Source: Oscillospiraceae bacterium (GTDB lineage Bacteria > Bacillota > Clostridia > WRLR01). Taken from it: 49,833 bases of DNA. Position 1 is the stretch's first letter. Each line of letters opens with the position of its first letter. Shown one piece after another: positions 32,441-42,702 of the stretch. The notes beneath the pieces are model-generated. The model saw only the letters and a program-made list of their open reading frames with translations, was not told the origin of the DNA and did no database searches. The stretch is taken from the NCBI GenBank assembly GCA_009777515.1, contig WRLR01000014.1, positions 1 through 49,833 of the forward strand, in the 5' to 3' direction. Made by a program: the position numbers and the translations under genes.

Positions 32441-33529
32441 ATGAAACACTTACGGATAGGCGTGATGACGGGCGGCGGCGACTGTCCCGGGCTGAACGCC
32501 GTGCTCAGGGCAGTGGTAAAAACGGGGATCAGGAAATATAATTATGAAGTGATTGGTTTTCGCGACGGATACCGGGGCCTGGTCAAAAACGACTATGTGA
32601 TACTGAACGACTCCAACGTTTCGGGCATCCTCGATCGCGGCGGCACGATACTGGGCTCATCCAACCGCGACAACCCGTTCAAGTTCCTCATCGAGAGCGG
32701 CGGCAAGATGGAGGAGCGCGACATGTCGGAGCGGGTCGTGGAGAACATCAGCATCCACGATATCTACGCCATGATATTTATTGGCGGCGACGGCACGTTG
32801 ACCAGCGCGCGGGACTTTTATAACAAGGGCATCAGGGCAGTCGGCGTCCCCAAGACCATCGACAACGACTTAAACTATACGGAGCAGACATTTGGCTTCG
32901 CGACGGCGGTGGAAACGGCGACGGACGCGATTGACAAGCTTCACAGCACCGCTGAGTCGCACCACCGCGTAATGATCCTCGAAGTCATGGGCAGGAACGC
33001 GGGATGGATAGCGCTGCACGCGGGCATCGCCGGCGGCGCGGACGTAATATTATTGCCGGAGATCCCGTACAACATGGACAGCATAACGGAGAGCCTGCGG
33101 CGCAGGAAAGACCTCGGCAAAAACTTCAGCATCGTCGTCGTCGCGGAGGGCGCTAAGCCCCTGGGCGGGGATGTCGTCGTAAGCAAAATTGTAGAAAACA
33201 GCCCCGACCCCGTGCGGCTCGGCGGCATCGGCAACAAGGTGGGGGCGGATATTGAGGCAGCGACCGGAATAGAGACGCGCGTTACGGTGCTGGGCCATGT
33301 CCAGAGGGGCGGGCGCCCCAACGCGACCGACAGGGTGCTCTCCACGCGCTACGGCGTGGCGGCAGTCGATTTGGTGCATGAGGGCGCTTTCGGGCAGATG
33401 GTGTGCCTGAAAGGCTCAAAAATAAGCTCCGTCCCGATAGCCGACGCGGTCGGTACCATCAAATACGTGGATCCCAATTGTGAGCTGGTGATGGCAGCCA
33501 AAAGCTTTGGCCTCGCATTCGGCGATTAA
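32441..33529 (+). CDS. pfkA: 6-phosphofructokinase, group III-like
   Basis: A 362-residue phosphofructokinase. MTGGGDCPGLNA, FRDGYRGL, FIGGDGTLTSA, VPKTIDNDLNYTEQTFGF, EVMGRNAGWIALHAG, LPEIPYN and GHVQRGGRPNATDR are all present. In the two positions that usually separate phosphate donors, it has Gly in GGDGT (as in ATP-dependent enzymes; PPi enzymes have Asp) but Lys in PKTIDND (as in PPi enzymes; classical ATP enzymes have Gly). That mix is known for group III enzymes, which generally use ATP. ATG 32441 is chosen over 32423 because GGGGAGG then lies 7 bases upstream. It is separated by 1.35 kb from the gap operon. Confidence 0.9.
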   Translation: MKHLRIGVMTGGGDCPGLNAVLRAVVKTGIRKYNYEVIGFRDGYRGLVKNDYVILNDSNVSGILDRGGTILGSSNRDNPFKFLIESGGKMEERDMSERVVENISIHDIYAMIFIGGDGTLTSARDFYNKGIRAVGVPKTIDNDLNYTEQTFGFATAVETATDAIDKLHSTAESHHRVMILEVMGRNAGWIALHAGIAGGADVILLPEIPYNMDSITESLRRRKDLGKNFSIVVVAEGAKPLGGDVVVSKIVENSPDPVRLGGIGNKVGADIEAATGIETRVTVLGHVQRGGRPNATDRVLSTRYGVAAVDLVHEGAFGQMVCLKGSKISSVPIADAVGTIKYVDPNCELVMAAKSFGLAFGD

Positions 33530-33621
33530 ATACAGATATATATCCCAAATAACTATCAATATTTATATCATATATATTATAGTAATATTATAGTTAAATT
33601 ATAAATTAATATAAGGAAGGC

Positions 33622-34731
33622 ATGGTCATTACTATGAACGAATCGTGCTGCTGTACCATATGCAGCGAACAGGCGGCGGGGGCGGACGCGCCTGCCGGGT
33701 TCCCATCCATCGGCGCCGTTAATATTGAACCAGATTACGAACCTAATGTTAATGTTCTCAATATGCCTGTCGAGCCATTGTTGGCAACAGATGCGCCTGA
33801 TATCGATATCACCTCATTGGACTTCGGACCGTTCAAGCAAGTGGAACTGTCAGACAAGGCTGTGTTTGACAGGCATTTTATGGCGCTCAACCCGCAAATA
33901 TCGGACCTGACGTTTTCAAACCTGTTCATGTGGCGAAATATGATCAACTTCAGGGTCGCCTGGTTCGGCGGTTTTGCCTGCATATTGGCGATCCCGCGCG
34001 CTTATCCGCCATATCTGTACGCGCCTGTCGGCGACGTCGCGGGCGACCCGGCAGGCTTCTCGGGAGCCGTCGTACAGTGCTGCGACTTTTTCCGCGCCAA
34101 CGGGTGGCAGCCGCGCTTTCGGTGCGTCCCCATCGACGTCGTGCCGGCGCTCACGCGCCTGTTTAAATCGTGCGAGTGCGAGGAAGACCGCGATTTTTAT
34201 GATTATCTATATCTGGCGAGCGATCTGATCGAGCTGCGCGGGAAGAAGTACGACGGCAAACGGAACCACATCAAGCGTTTTACGCGGCAGTACGAATATG
34301 AGTATGTAAAGATGAGCCCCGCCCATATTGACGATTGTTTGCGAATCATGTATGATCGTTGCGTCGAAAATGACTGCGACTGCTTGCGCGGAGTGGAATA
34401 CGCGTGCGACAGGCAGCCCAGCGCGGAGCTTTTGTTGCATTTTGAGGCGCTGGATTGCAGGGGCGCGCTCATCAGCGTGGACGGGCGCTTCGAGGCGTTC
34501 ACCGTGGGCGAGGCGCTGAACCGCGACACGGCGGTGATCTACATCGAAAAGGCCAACACGGCAATAACGGGGATTTACACTTTTATAAACCGTCAGTTCG
34601 CGGAACAGGAATGGTCGTCGATGACATATATAAACCGCGAGGAGGACGAGGGCGTCCCCGGGCTGCGGAAGGCCAAACTGTCATACCACCCTGTCAAGCT
34701 CATAGAAAAATATACGGTAACATGCAAGTGA
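33622..34731 (+). CDS. DUF2156 (GNAT-fold) protein
   Basis: A 369-residue protein. After about 65 residues without recognisable homology, LDFGPFKQVELSDKAVFDRHF, SDLTFSNLFMWRN, FYDYLYLASDLIELRGKKYDGKRNHIKRF and SMTYINREEDEGVPGLRKAKLSYHPVKLIEKY match DUF2156 (PF09924), a double GNAT fold related to the aminoacyl-transfer domain of MprF. Its actual acceptor is unknown. The N-terminal region (CCCTICSEQAAGADAP) is cysteine-rich. Two starts are possible: ATG 33622 (AAGGAAGG only 1-4 bases away) and ATG 33634 (13 bases). It precedes the gap operon, separated by a repeat-containing 153-bp gap. Confidence 0.8.
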   Translation: MVITMNESCCCTICSEQAAGADAPAGFPSIGAVNIEPDYEPNVNVLNMPVEPLLATDAPDIDITSLDFGPFKQVELSDKAVFDRHFMALNPQISDLTFSNLFMWRNMINFRVAWFGGFACILAIPRAYPPYLYAPVGDVAGDPAGFSGAVVQCCDFFRANGWQPRFRCVPIDVVPALTRLFKSCECEEDRDFYDYLYLASDLIELRGKKYDGKRNHIKRFTRQYEYEYVKMSPAHIDDCLRIMYDRCVENDCDCLRGVEYACDRQPSAELLLHFEALDCRGALISVDGRFEAFTVGEALNRDTAVIYIEKANTAITGIYTFINRQFAEQEWSSMTYINREEDEGVPGLRKAKLSYHPVKLIEKYTVTCK

Positions 34732-34764
34732 CATATTCCACATCAAGCGGTCAGGTATTATTAG

Positions 34765-35895
<1,131 letters not shown>

Positions 35896-35936
35896 CCATG
35901 AAGTTCCAGAAAGTAGCCAGATTAACGGCGACGGCT

Positions 35937-36008
35937 CGAATGGATCGGCGAATGGATCGAATGGATAGAATAGATCGAAAAGATCAAATAAATCGGAAAG
36001 AACAAAAA
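35937..36008 (+). repeat. Degenerate (GAATGGATC)n tract between gap and pgk
   Basis: About seven degenerate copies of a 9-10-bp unit, such as CGAATGGAT, AGAATAGATC and AAAAGATC, purine-rich on the plus strand, followed by the terminator hairpin. It does not form part of a reading frame. Confidence 0.65.
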
Positions 36009-36038
36009 GATCGACAGGTAGACTTATAATAAGCGGAG

Positions 36039-36078
36039 CATCGGTTTCCATAATGGGAACCGATGTTCTCTCTTTTTA
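36039..36078 (+). terminator. Intrinsic terminator or attenuator after gap
   Basis: CATCGGTTTCC (36039-36049) pairs with GGGAACCGATG (36055-36065) over 11 bp with one G-U pair and a 5-nt loop. The sequence TTCTCTCTTTTTA follows, a fair U-tract. It lies between gap and pgk, 34 bp before the pgk start. Confidence 0.75.
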
Positions 36079-36111
36079 AATTTCATGACATTAACTAAGG
36101 GGATATAAAAA

Positions 36112-37305
36112 ATGGCGGAGTACAACAAAAAAACTGTAGAAGACATTGACGTATCGGGAAAGCGGGTGCTGGTGCGCGTGGATTTCAACGTACCGTTGGA
36201 TGCGAATTTTAAAGTTACGGACGACACCCGGATAATCGGCGCCCTGGATACCATTAAATATTTGAGTGAAAAGGGCGCGCGTGCGATCCTCGTCTCGCAC
36301 TTGGGGCGCCCCAAGAACGGGTTTGAGGAAAAGTTCAGCATGAAACCGGCGACAGCCAGGCTGTCGGAACTGCTGGGGAAACCTGTCATACAAGCGGCGG
36401 ACGTCATCGGCGACGACGCCCGCGCGAAAACCGGCGGGCTGAAAAACGGCGAGGTGCTCGTCCTGGAGAATGTGCGGTTCCATCCGGAGGAAGAGAAGAA
36501 TGATCCGGCGTTTGCGAAGGAGCTGGCTTCGCTCGCGGAAGTATACGTCAACGACGCGTTTGGCACGGCTCACCGCGCGCACGCGTCCACGGAGGGCGTC
36601 ACGCATTACCTGCCGGCAGTCTGCGGCTTCTTGATAAAAAAGGAAATCGAGTTCATGGGGACGGCGCTATCCAACCCGGCGCGGCCGTTTGTCGCCATTC
36701 TCGGCGGCGCGAAGGTCTCCGACAAAATCAAGGTCATCGAAAACCTGATAGATAAATGCGATTCCATCATAATCGGGGGCGGAATGGCGTACACGTTTGT
36801 CCGCGCGCAGGGCTTCGGCGTAGGGTCGTCGCTGTGCGAGGAGGACAAGATAGGGCTTGCAGGGGAGCTTTTGAAGAAGGCGGAGGCGCGCGGCGTAAAG
36901 TTTTTGCTGCCGCTGGACACTATCGTCGCGAAGGAGTTCAAGAACGAGGCGGAATCGAAAAACGTGTTAATCGGCGAGATGCCGGACGGTTGGATGGGGC
37001 TTGACATAGGCCCAGGCGCCATCAAAGAGTTCGGCGCAGTCGTCGCGGAGGCAAAGACAGTCGTCTGGAACGGCCCCATGGGCGTGTTCGAGATGCCCAA
37101 TTTCGCTGTCGGCACAAAAGAGATCGCGCGGGCGCTTTCTGAATCCGGCGCCATTTCCATCGTCGGCGGCGGGGACTCCGCCGCAGCCGTCGAGCAGCTT
37201 GGGTTCGCAGACAAGATTTCCCACATTTCAACGGGCGGCGGGGCGTCGCTGGAATTTTTGGAGGGCATAGTGCTGCCCGGTATCTCCGCCCTGCTGGATA
37301 AATAG
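36112..37305 (+). CDS. pgk: Phosphoglycerate kinase
   Basis: 397 residues, normal family length. [10 protein letters not shown] and LVSHLGRPK form the N-terminal substrate site; [48 protein letters not shown] and [34 protein letters not shown] are the conserved later segments, including the nucleotide-binding GGG loops. It transfers phosphate from 1,3-bisphosphoglycerate to ADP. AGGGG precedes ATG 36112 by about 11 bases. tpiA begins 34 bp downstream. The protein has no repeat insert. Confidence 0.97.
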   Translation: MAEYNKKTVEDIDVSGKRVLVRVDFNVPLDANFKVTDDTRIIGALDTIKYLSEKGARAILVSHLGRPKNGFEEKFSMKPATARLSELLGKPVIQAADVIGDDARAKTGGLKNGEVLVLENVRFHPEEEKNDPAFAKELASLAEVYVNDAFGTAHRAHASTEGVTHYLPAVCGFLIKKEIEFMGTALSNPARPFVAILGGAKVSDKIKVIENLIDKCDSIIIGGGMAYTFVRAQGFGVGSSLCEEDKIGLAGELLKKAEARGVKFLLPLDTIVAKEFKNEAESKNVLIGEMPDGWMGLDIGPGAIKEFGAVVAEAKTVVWNGPMGVFEMPNFAVGTKEIARALSESGAISIVGGGDSAAAVEQLGFADKISHISTGGGASLEFLEGIVLPGISALLDK

Positions 37306-37338
37306 ACATAATAAAAATGAATATTGGAGGAATATCAC

Positions 37339-38082
37339 ATGATCGTTGCCGGTAACTGGAAAATGAACAAGACCCCATCCGAAGCGGTAGCTTTCGTTAA
37401 GGAGTTGATTCCAAAACTCGCCGGGGCAAAGGCCGAGGTCGTCGTCGGCGTGCCATATGTCGCGCTGCCCGGCGTCGTCGAGGCGTTGAAAGGCACGAAC
37501 ATCAAGGTCGCCGCCCAGAACATGCACTATGAGGAAAAGGGCGCGTACACAGGGGAAATCGCAGCCGGCATGCTCCGGGACATAGGCGTAGACTACGTGA
37601 TTATCGGCCATTCGGAGCGCAGGCAGTACTTCGGGGAGACGGACGTGTCCGTCAATAAAAAGGTACATGCCGCGATAGGTGCGAAGCTCATTCCGATCGT
37701 ATGCGTCGGCGAGTCGCTGGAGGAGCGCGAGCAGGGCGTCACGGCTGAAATCGTGCGCAGGCAGGTCAAAATCGCACTGCTGGGCGTCGATCGCAGCCTC
37801 TTGCTCGACTCAAAGCTGGTCATCGCCTACGAGCCGATTTGGGCCATCGGCACCGGCAAGACCGCCACCAACGAACAAGCGGACGAGGTGTGCCGCACAA
37901 TCCGCGCGCTGTTGGCGGAGCTGTATGACAAAGACGCGGCGGCAAAGGTGTCTATCCAATACGGGGGCAGCGTCACGGCAGCCAATGCGAAAGAGCTGTT
38001 CGCGATGCCCGATATCAACGGCGGCCTTGTCGGCGGCGCCAGCCTGAAAGCGGACGACTTCGAGGTAATCGCCAATGCTTAG
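37339..38082 (+). CDS. tpiA: Triosephosphate isomerase
   Basis: 247 residues with all catalytic residues: Lys8 in GNWKMN, His91 in IIGHSERR, Glu165 in AYEPIWAIGTGK, and the phosphate-binding YGGSV near the end. It interconverts glyceraldehyde-3-phosphate and dihydroxyacetone phosphate. ATG 37339 is chosen over the upstream in-frame TTG at 37324, because that TTG is part of the SD TTGGAGG. Its last 8 bases overlap the start of gpmI, so the two are translationally coupled. Confidence 0.97.
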   Translation: MIVAGNWKMNKTPSEAVAFVKELIPKLAGAKAEVVVGVPYVALPGVVEALKGTNIKVAAQNMHYEEKGAYTGEIAAGMLRDIGVDYVIIGHSERRQYFGETDVSVNKKVHAAIGAKLIPIVCVGESLEEREQGVTAEIVRRQVKIALLGVDRSLLLDSKLVIAYEPIWAIGTGKTATNEQADEVCRTIRALLAELYDKDAAAKVSIQYGGSVTAANAKELFAMPDINGGLVGGASLKADDFEVIANA

Positions 38083-39817
38083 TGCGGGTAGTTTCCCAAA
38101 ATACAAGGGGCCGCTGCTCCTCGTCGTGATGGACGGGGTCGGGACGTGCGGGCGCACCATTGGCAACGCGGTAATGAGCGCCAATACCCCCACGCTCGAC
38201 CGGCTCATCGCGCAATACCCCAATATCCTGCTAAAAGCCCACGGCACAGCCGTCGGGTTGCCCTCCGACGACGACATGGGTAACTCGGAAGTCGGGCACA
38301 ACGCGATGGGCGCGGGCAAAGTGTACAACCAGGGCGCGATGCTCGTCAACGACGCCATAGCGACGGGCAGTATGTTCGAGGGCGATGTGTGGCAGGGCAT
38401 CGCCGCGCGCTGCCACGGGGGCGGCGGCAGTAGCGGCGGTGGCGGCGGTGGTAGTGGTAGTGGCGGCAGTGGCGGAGGGAGCGGCGGCGGTACGCTGCAT
38501 TTTATCGGCTTGTTCTCGGACGGCAACGTCCATTCCCACATCGACCATTTGAAAGCCATGATAGTCCGCGCGAAAAAGGACGGCATCGGCCAAGTCCGCG
38601 TGCATATACTGCTCGATGGCCGGGACGTCGGTGAAACGTCCGCGCTGGAATATGTCGAGCCCTTTGAAGCGTTCCTCGCCGAAGTCTCCGCTGACGGCGG
38701 CTTTTCCGCCAAAATAGCGAGCGGCGGCGGCAGGATGAAGGTGACGATGGACCGCTACGAGGCAAACTGGGGCATGGTCGAGCTGGGCTGGAAGACACAT
38801 GTGCTGGCGGAGGGCGACCGGTTCCCGACTGCGGCTGCGGCTATAACAGCTTTTCGATCCGGCGCAAAAGTCATAGACCAGGATCTGCCACCGTTTGTCG
38901 TTGCGGACGGCGACGTTCCCGTGGGCCCGATCCGCGACGGCGATGCGGTCGTCTTTTTTAACTTCCGGGGCGATAGGGCGATAGAGATCAGCAAGGCCTT
39001 CACATACGATGACTTTGATAAATTCGACCGCGTGCGCGTGCCGGACGTGCTGTACGCCGGGATGCTGGAGTACGACGGTGATCTTCATATTCCCGCGAAC
39101 TATCTAGTGGACCCGCCGGAAATCCGCGATACCCTGGGCGAGCATCTTTGCGCGTCCGGCATCCGGTCGCTCGCCATTTCCGAAACGCAAAAATACGGGC
39201 ATGTCACATATTTTTGGAACGGCAACCGGAGCGGGAAGTTCAGCGACGATCTCGAAACCTATATCGAAGTCCCATCGGACATCGTGCCATTTGAACAGCG
39301 TCCGTGGATGAAGGCGGCCGAATCGACGGACGCATTGATCCGGGAGCTGACTGGCGGCGGTAAAAATGGCGGTGCCGGTAAAGGCGACAGCGACGGCGGT
39401 TACAGGTTCGCGAGGATCAATTTTGCCAATGGCGACATGGTCGGGCATACCGGAAACATGGACGCGACGCGTATCGCCGTTGAGACGGTCGATCTGTGCC
39501 TTGCGCGGCTGCTGCCCGTGGTGGACAGCCTTGGCGGCATGGCTATCATCACGGCGGACCACGGTAACGCCGACGAGATGTATGAGTTGGACAAAAGCGG
39601 CCAGCCCGCGCGGGACAAGGACGGCGTCATAAAGGCGAAGACGAGCCACACGCTGAGCCCCGTCCCATGTATTATCTACGACAATGTCAATAGCGGCGCG
39701 TACACCCTGGCAGAGGGCAAATTCGGGCTTTCGAACTTGGCGTCCACATTAGCCATCCTGCTGGGCTTCAACCCGCTACCCAGTTGGGACAGGCCGATTA
39801 TAGACACAAAAGTATAG
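38075..39817 (+). CDS. gpmI: Cofactor-independent phosphoglycerate mutase with a poly-Gly/Ser insert
   Basis: 580 residues against a usual 510-550. The alkaline-phosphatase-like metal core is complete: VVMDGVG (Asp20), MGNSEVGHNAMGAGKV with nucleophile Ser71, and late ligands in ITADHGNADEM and KTSHTLSPVP. The phosphotransferase domain is recognisable from LHFIGLFSDGNVHSHIDHL and LDGRDV. Residues 115-139 (about 38417-38491) are nearly all Gly and Ser and interrupt the chain at a surface turn before TLHF; a second, shorter insert (GGGKNGGAGKGDSDGG) lies near 39352-39399. Both look like expansions of loops, leaving the active site intact. The gene overlaps tpiA by 8 bp and ends the glycolytic run; enolase is not here. 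Confidence 0.93.
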   Translation: MLSAGSFPKYKGPLLLVVMDGVGTCGRTIGNAVMSANTPTLDRLIAQYPNILLKAHGTAVGLPSDDDMGNSEVGHNAMGAGKVYNQGAMLVNDAIATGSMFEGDVWQGIAARCHGGGGSSGGGGGGSGSGGSGGGSGGGTLHFIGLFSDGNVHSHIDHLKAMIVRAKKDGIGQVRVHILLDGRDVGETSALEYVEPFEAFLAEVSADGGFSAKIASGGGRMKVTMDRYEANWGMVELGWKTHVLAEGDRFPTAAAAITAFRSGAKVIDQDLPPFVVADGDVPVGPIRDGDAVVFFNFRGDRAIEISKAFTYDDFDKFDRVRVPDVLYAGMLEYDGDLHIPANYLVDPPEIRDTLGEHLCASGIRSLAISETQKYGHVTYFWNGNRSGKFSDDLETYIEVPSDIVPFEQRPWMKAAESTDALIRELTGGGKNGGAGKGDSDGGYRFARINFANGDMVGHTGNMDATRIAVETVDLCLARLLPVVDSLGGMAIITADHGNADEMYELDKSGQPARDKDGVIKAKTSHTLSPVPCIIYDNVNSGAYTLAEGKFGLSNLASTLAILLGFNPLPSWDRPIIDTKV

Positions 39818-39828
39818 GAAAAACAAGA

Positions 39829-39975
39829 CGCGGTGGGGTGCGGTGGGGACGCGGTGCGGTGGGGTGCGGGCGAGACGCCCGCGTACCCAGGAGGAGTTCT
39901 GCCCCGTCGGCGCCTGGTAAGGGCGGGACGCCCCGTCTGCTCCTGGTAAGGGCGGGACGCCCGCGTACCCAGGAT
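39829..39975. repeat. GC-rich tandem and palindromic repeats after gpmI
   Basis: First GCGGTGGGG-type repeats (39829-39868), then three copies of a motif with GGGCGGGACGCCC (39867-39886 variant, 39919-39935, 39950-39964), each flanked by CCTGGTAAG or GTACCCAGGA. The element ends of successive copies (GCGTACCCAGG / CTGGTAAG) make further hairpins. It separates the convergent gpmI and stalk-domain genes and could act as a terminator; there is no U-tract. Confidence 0.7.
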
Positions 39976-39997
39976 GAGCTCTACCCAGTCGCCGCGC

Positions 39998-41284
39998 CTA
40001 CAACAGGCTTGCTACTCCGTCGGGTATGGGTATCTCAAAGTCCGGTTCGACCCGATCGTACAGCATCGTCATATACATATCTATTCCAAAATATACGGAC
40101 ACATAGTTGCCGCCCGCCGTTTTTTCTGTGTATGTCAATAACATACTGAGCGTTGCGACGGCTTTTACAGGATTATAATCACTGTCGATTGTCGTCCCTA
40201 TTTGGAATTTATCCAGTTTTACATTAATGTCCTTCGCATTTTCCTGGCTCATCATGCCCGAAACCGTTTCAAGAACAGCGTTGATATCGGCGACAGCAAG
40301 CGGCTCCCCCACTATCGTATAGCCATCTTCCGGGCCCATGGTCACAGCCAGCCCCATTGCGATATCCGAAGGCGGGCGCTCCTCCGCCAGCGCATCCGAC
40401 ATCATGATCCGGGCCAGCGTCGCGTCGATGTCTTCATATTGATCGAACGTTTCGCTCCACACAAGCCCGGGGCCCTCAATTTTCATGAAATTTCTACCGC
40501 TGTGCACAAACAGCTCAGACCCAATGTTGATGCCGTCTATGACTGTCAACTGCTTGATATGGGTTATGCCGCTGTCCCGATCGGACATGATCAATTTGGA
40601 CGTCTCCATCGACGCCCGCAGCACGCCGTCCTCGTCGGCGTCTGCCAGCGGGGCGCCGCTGGTCGTTATTTGGAAATTTATCAAACTGTCCGTGGAAGCC
40701 CGAACCATCGCGGGCTTATCTGCCTTGTTCATCCGCTCCAGCAGCGACAGGGTTTCCGCGTAGTTCGCCTTGTCCCGGATATACACAGTCGACGTGGCGT
40801 CTTCCCACATCACATACTTGTCCAGCAATTCGGAGACTGCACGCACAGGTACGTAGGAACGGTTATTCTTCTCATTGAAAAACGGGGCGACGTCAAACGG
40901 CTTTTCAACGCCGTTCAATGTCATTACAGGGTTCCCTATCTGAAGCCATATTTCATCTTGCCCGTATAGAACCGTCACCGATTCGTCGTCGTCGTTCCAT
41001 TTTATATGCTCGTCGTCGTTGGGTACGCCGAGCTTGGTCAGCACCTCGCGAAACGGCAGGAGTATCCGCGCGTTTAATTCAAGCGCGGCATCCGTGTATG
41101 TGCCGGGGACGCCATTGACGACCACACGCACATGCGGCGCCTCTTTGACGCCCAACTCGCCGGCAGCCACCGCCACAACCCCCGCAGTTCCGGGGGACGC
41201 AAAAACACAAACAACAACAATAGCCATTAATAAAACCATCAGCGCCGACCGCGCCCCAGTGTTCATTTCATTAATATTCCGCAT
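39998..41284 (-). CDS. Secreted stalk-domain (copper amine oxidase N-terminal-like) protein
   Basis: A 428-residue exported protein. The N-terminal hydrophobic segment (ALMVLLMAIVVVCVFASP) looks like a signal peptide. Residues about 55-165 hold the stalk domain: VRVVVNGVPGTYTDAALELNARILLPFREVLTKLGV and NRSYVPVRAVSELLDKYVMWEDATSTVYI (PF07833), common on Firmicutes cell-surface and spore-related proteins. The remainder (about residues 175-428) is unassigned, beta-rich and ends in DFEIPIPDGVASLL. ATG 41284 has AAGGA 7 bases upstream and is preferred; the frame opens at 41383 inside the MITE-like repeat. The promoter region is occupied by that element. Confidence 0.8.
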   Translation of the reverse strand: MRNINEMNTGARSALMVLLMAIVVVCVFASPGTAGVVAVAAGELGVKEAPHVRVVVNGVPGTYTDAALELNARILLPFREVLTKLGVPNDDEHIKWNDDDESVTVLYGQDEIWLQIGNPVMTLNGVEKPFDVAPFFNEKNNRSYVPVRAVSELLDKYVMWEDATSTVYIRDKANYAETLSLLERMNKADKPAMVRASTDSLINFQITTSGAPLADADEDGVLRASMETSKLIMSDRDSGITHIKQLTVIDGINIGSELFVHSGRNFMKIEGPGLVWSETFDQYEDIDATLARIMMSDALAEERPPSDIAMGLAVTMGPEDGYTIVGEPLAVADINAVLETVSGMMSQENAKDINVKLDKFQIGTTIDSDYNPVKAVATLSMLLTYTEKTAGGNYVSVYFGIDMYMTMLYDRVEPDFEIPIPDGVASLL

Positions 41285-41353
41285 TAATCGGTCCTTATAA
41301 ATTCGGCGTATTGGTAAGTAAACATGCATATAATATATATGATGGCATAGGAT

Positions 41354-41484
41354 TAGGCGATTGTAAACATCGCGGACGCACAATGTGCGTCCCTACATAT
41401 AGGCAGCTGATTTTTACATATATACAATATGTAGTAGGGGCGAACAGCGCTCGCTCGTAAAATACCGGCACTTACAATCGTCTA
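41354..41484. repeat. Full-length MITE-like element, copy 2 (131 bp)
   Basis: Terminal inverted repeats at 41354-41368 (TAGGCGATTGTAAAC) and 41470-41484 (TAGACGATTGTAAGT on the minus strand), 12/15 matching. Inner palindromes: GGACGCACAATGTGCGTCC (41374-41392, perfect) and a decayed mirror copy, GGGCGAACAGCGCTCGCTC (41438-41456). Structure and length match copy 1 at 7323-7452. It fills the gap between the BrxD-like gene and the stalk-domain gene. Confidence 0.7.
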
Positions 41485-41508
41485 ATGGCAAATGGTTTAT
41501 GGCGCATT

Positions 41509-42672
41509 TTATAATTCATCCGGGAGGGGGATTTCTTCGTTGTAAGTTTCCTGCTCCAGCTCGCCCGCCACAACCACGCCGGCGTCGCCGTATTGGAAGA
41601 ACTGATCAAGGTACTCTATGGCAGCCCGGATTTTAGTGCGTAAATAATAACCGCAGGACCAGGCCATTTCGCACAACTCGCCAATATCGGAGCTGGGTTT
41701 CCAGTCATATGCGCGCGCGTGGAATTCCACAATTTTATTTATTGCTTCTTGGAACTCATGGCGGTCGAGTGGCGGCAGCTCTGTTGCTGTCTCGATTCTA
41801 ACAAGCGCGTACTCGATCATTTCTTTATCGACGCCTTCCGCGTTGGCCAAATGCTCGCGCTCGCTTTTGCCGTCAATAACCTGCATGGCGTAGTTGCTCG
41901 TCATAGTGAACAACGAGTAAGGTCCGTGATTATCCCCATTCAAGAATTTCGCCATATTGCTATAGGCGCCAAAACGCGATTTGCGCCCCAGCCTCCCGAT
42001 ATGCTCGGCCTCGTCAAACAGGATAATCCAGCCGCTCAGCCCGGATATTATAAACAGCTTGTTTAGGAAAAGTATATAGTCCCAAGTGTGGCGGCTTTTT
42101 ACAAAGTTTACTGAAAAAGCAATCTTTTCGGCAAAAATATCTTTGTATATCTTCTTTAACTGCGTATTGCCAATAAAATCCCCTTGCATGTCTGCGAGCA
42201 GTGAAAACTTGGCTTCCGGGTCGTCCGTGTTGCAATATGCTTTGGCCAGATAATATAATTTATCCGTTTGAAGCTCTTTCGCGGCGTAAAGCTGCAGCTC
42301 CGCCATTTTGCCTTGATCAAGCTTGTCCAGCAGATCGTCGAACCCAGCCTGTTCCCGATTGGGCAAATATGTGTTTAGCGCAATCTTTTGATATGTCTGA
42401 TATAGGTTATTAAACGGTGTTTCGCGCGATAAAGACACAAATGAAACGGCCATGTTTTTACTGCGCGCCATCCCGAACACAGTGTTTAGCAGATGGGTTT
42501 TCCCCTCGCCGTAGCTGGCGGTCAATATTTTGCCGCCGGCCGTTTGTTCATTCAACCAATCGGCGATACCCGCCAGTAAATCCATCCGCGCGCTCCCGAA
42601 ATACCCGCCGATAGCCCTCGACGGGACCCCGGACCGCAGCGCCTCTATAACTTTTCTCGCCTCAAAATCCAT
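41509..42672 (-). CDS. BrxC/BrxD-like P-loop ATPase (DUF2791)
   Basis: A 387-residue AAA-like ATPase. The start, MDFEARKVIEALRSGVPSRAIGGYF, is typical of the BREX ATP-binding (BrxC/BrxD, PF10923) family. Walker A is SYGEGKTHLL (about residues 53-62); Walker B is GWIILFDEAEHI (about 214-225). GDNHGPYSLFTMTSNYAMQVI looks like the sensor region. Family members act in BREX phage defence and in other multi-gene DNA-processing systems, where they form ring ATPases on DNA. It is the last gene of a three-gene minus-strand operon, 30 bp after the second ATPase gene. The SD is GGGGGG, 7 bases before ATG 42672. PglZ and PglX, the BREX core, are absent from the window. Confidence 0.8.
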   Translation of the reverse strand: MDFEARKVIEALRSGVPSRAIGGYFGSARMDLLAGIADWLNEQTAGGKILTASYGEGKTHLLNTVFGMARSKNMAVSFVSLSRETPFNNLYQTYQKIALNTYLPNREQAGFDDLLDKLDQGKMAELQLYAAKELQTDKLYYLAKAYCNTDDPEAKFSLLADMQGDFIGNTQLKKIYKDIFAEKIAFSVNFVKSRHTWDYILFLNKLFIISGLSGWIILFDEAEHIGRLGRKSRFGAYSNMAKFLNGDNHGPYSLFTMTSNYAMQVIDGKSEREHLANAEGVDKEMIEYALVRIETATELPPLDRHEFQEAINKIVEFHARAYDWKPSSDIGELCEMAWSCGYYLRTKIRAAIEYLDQFFQYGDAGVVVAGELEQETYNEEIPLPDEL

Positions 42673-42702
42673 ATGGCGCCCCCCTGGCCCCCCTGTAGGA
42701 TA

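Noticed and set aside
38231-39088. 285-codon open frame on the minus strand
   Set aside because: Antisense to gpmI, without features. Its poly-Ala/Thr stretch is the antisense reading of the poly-Gly/Ser insert.
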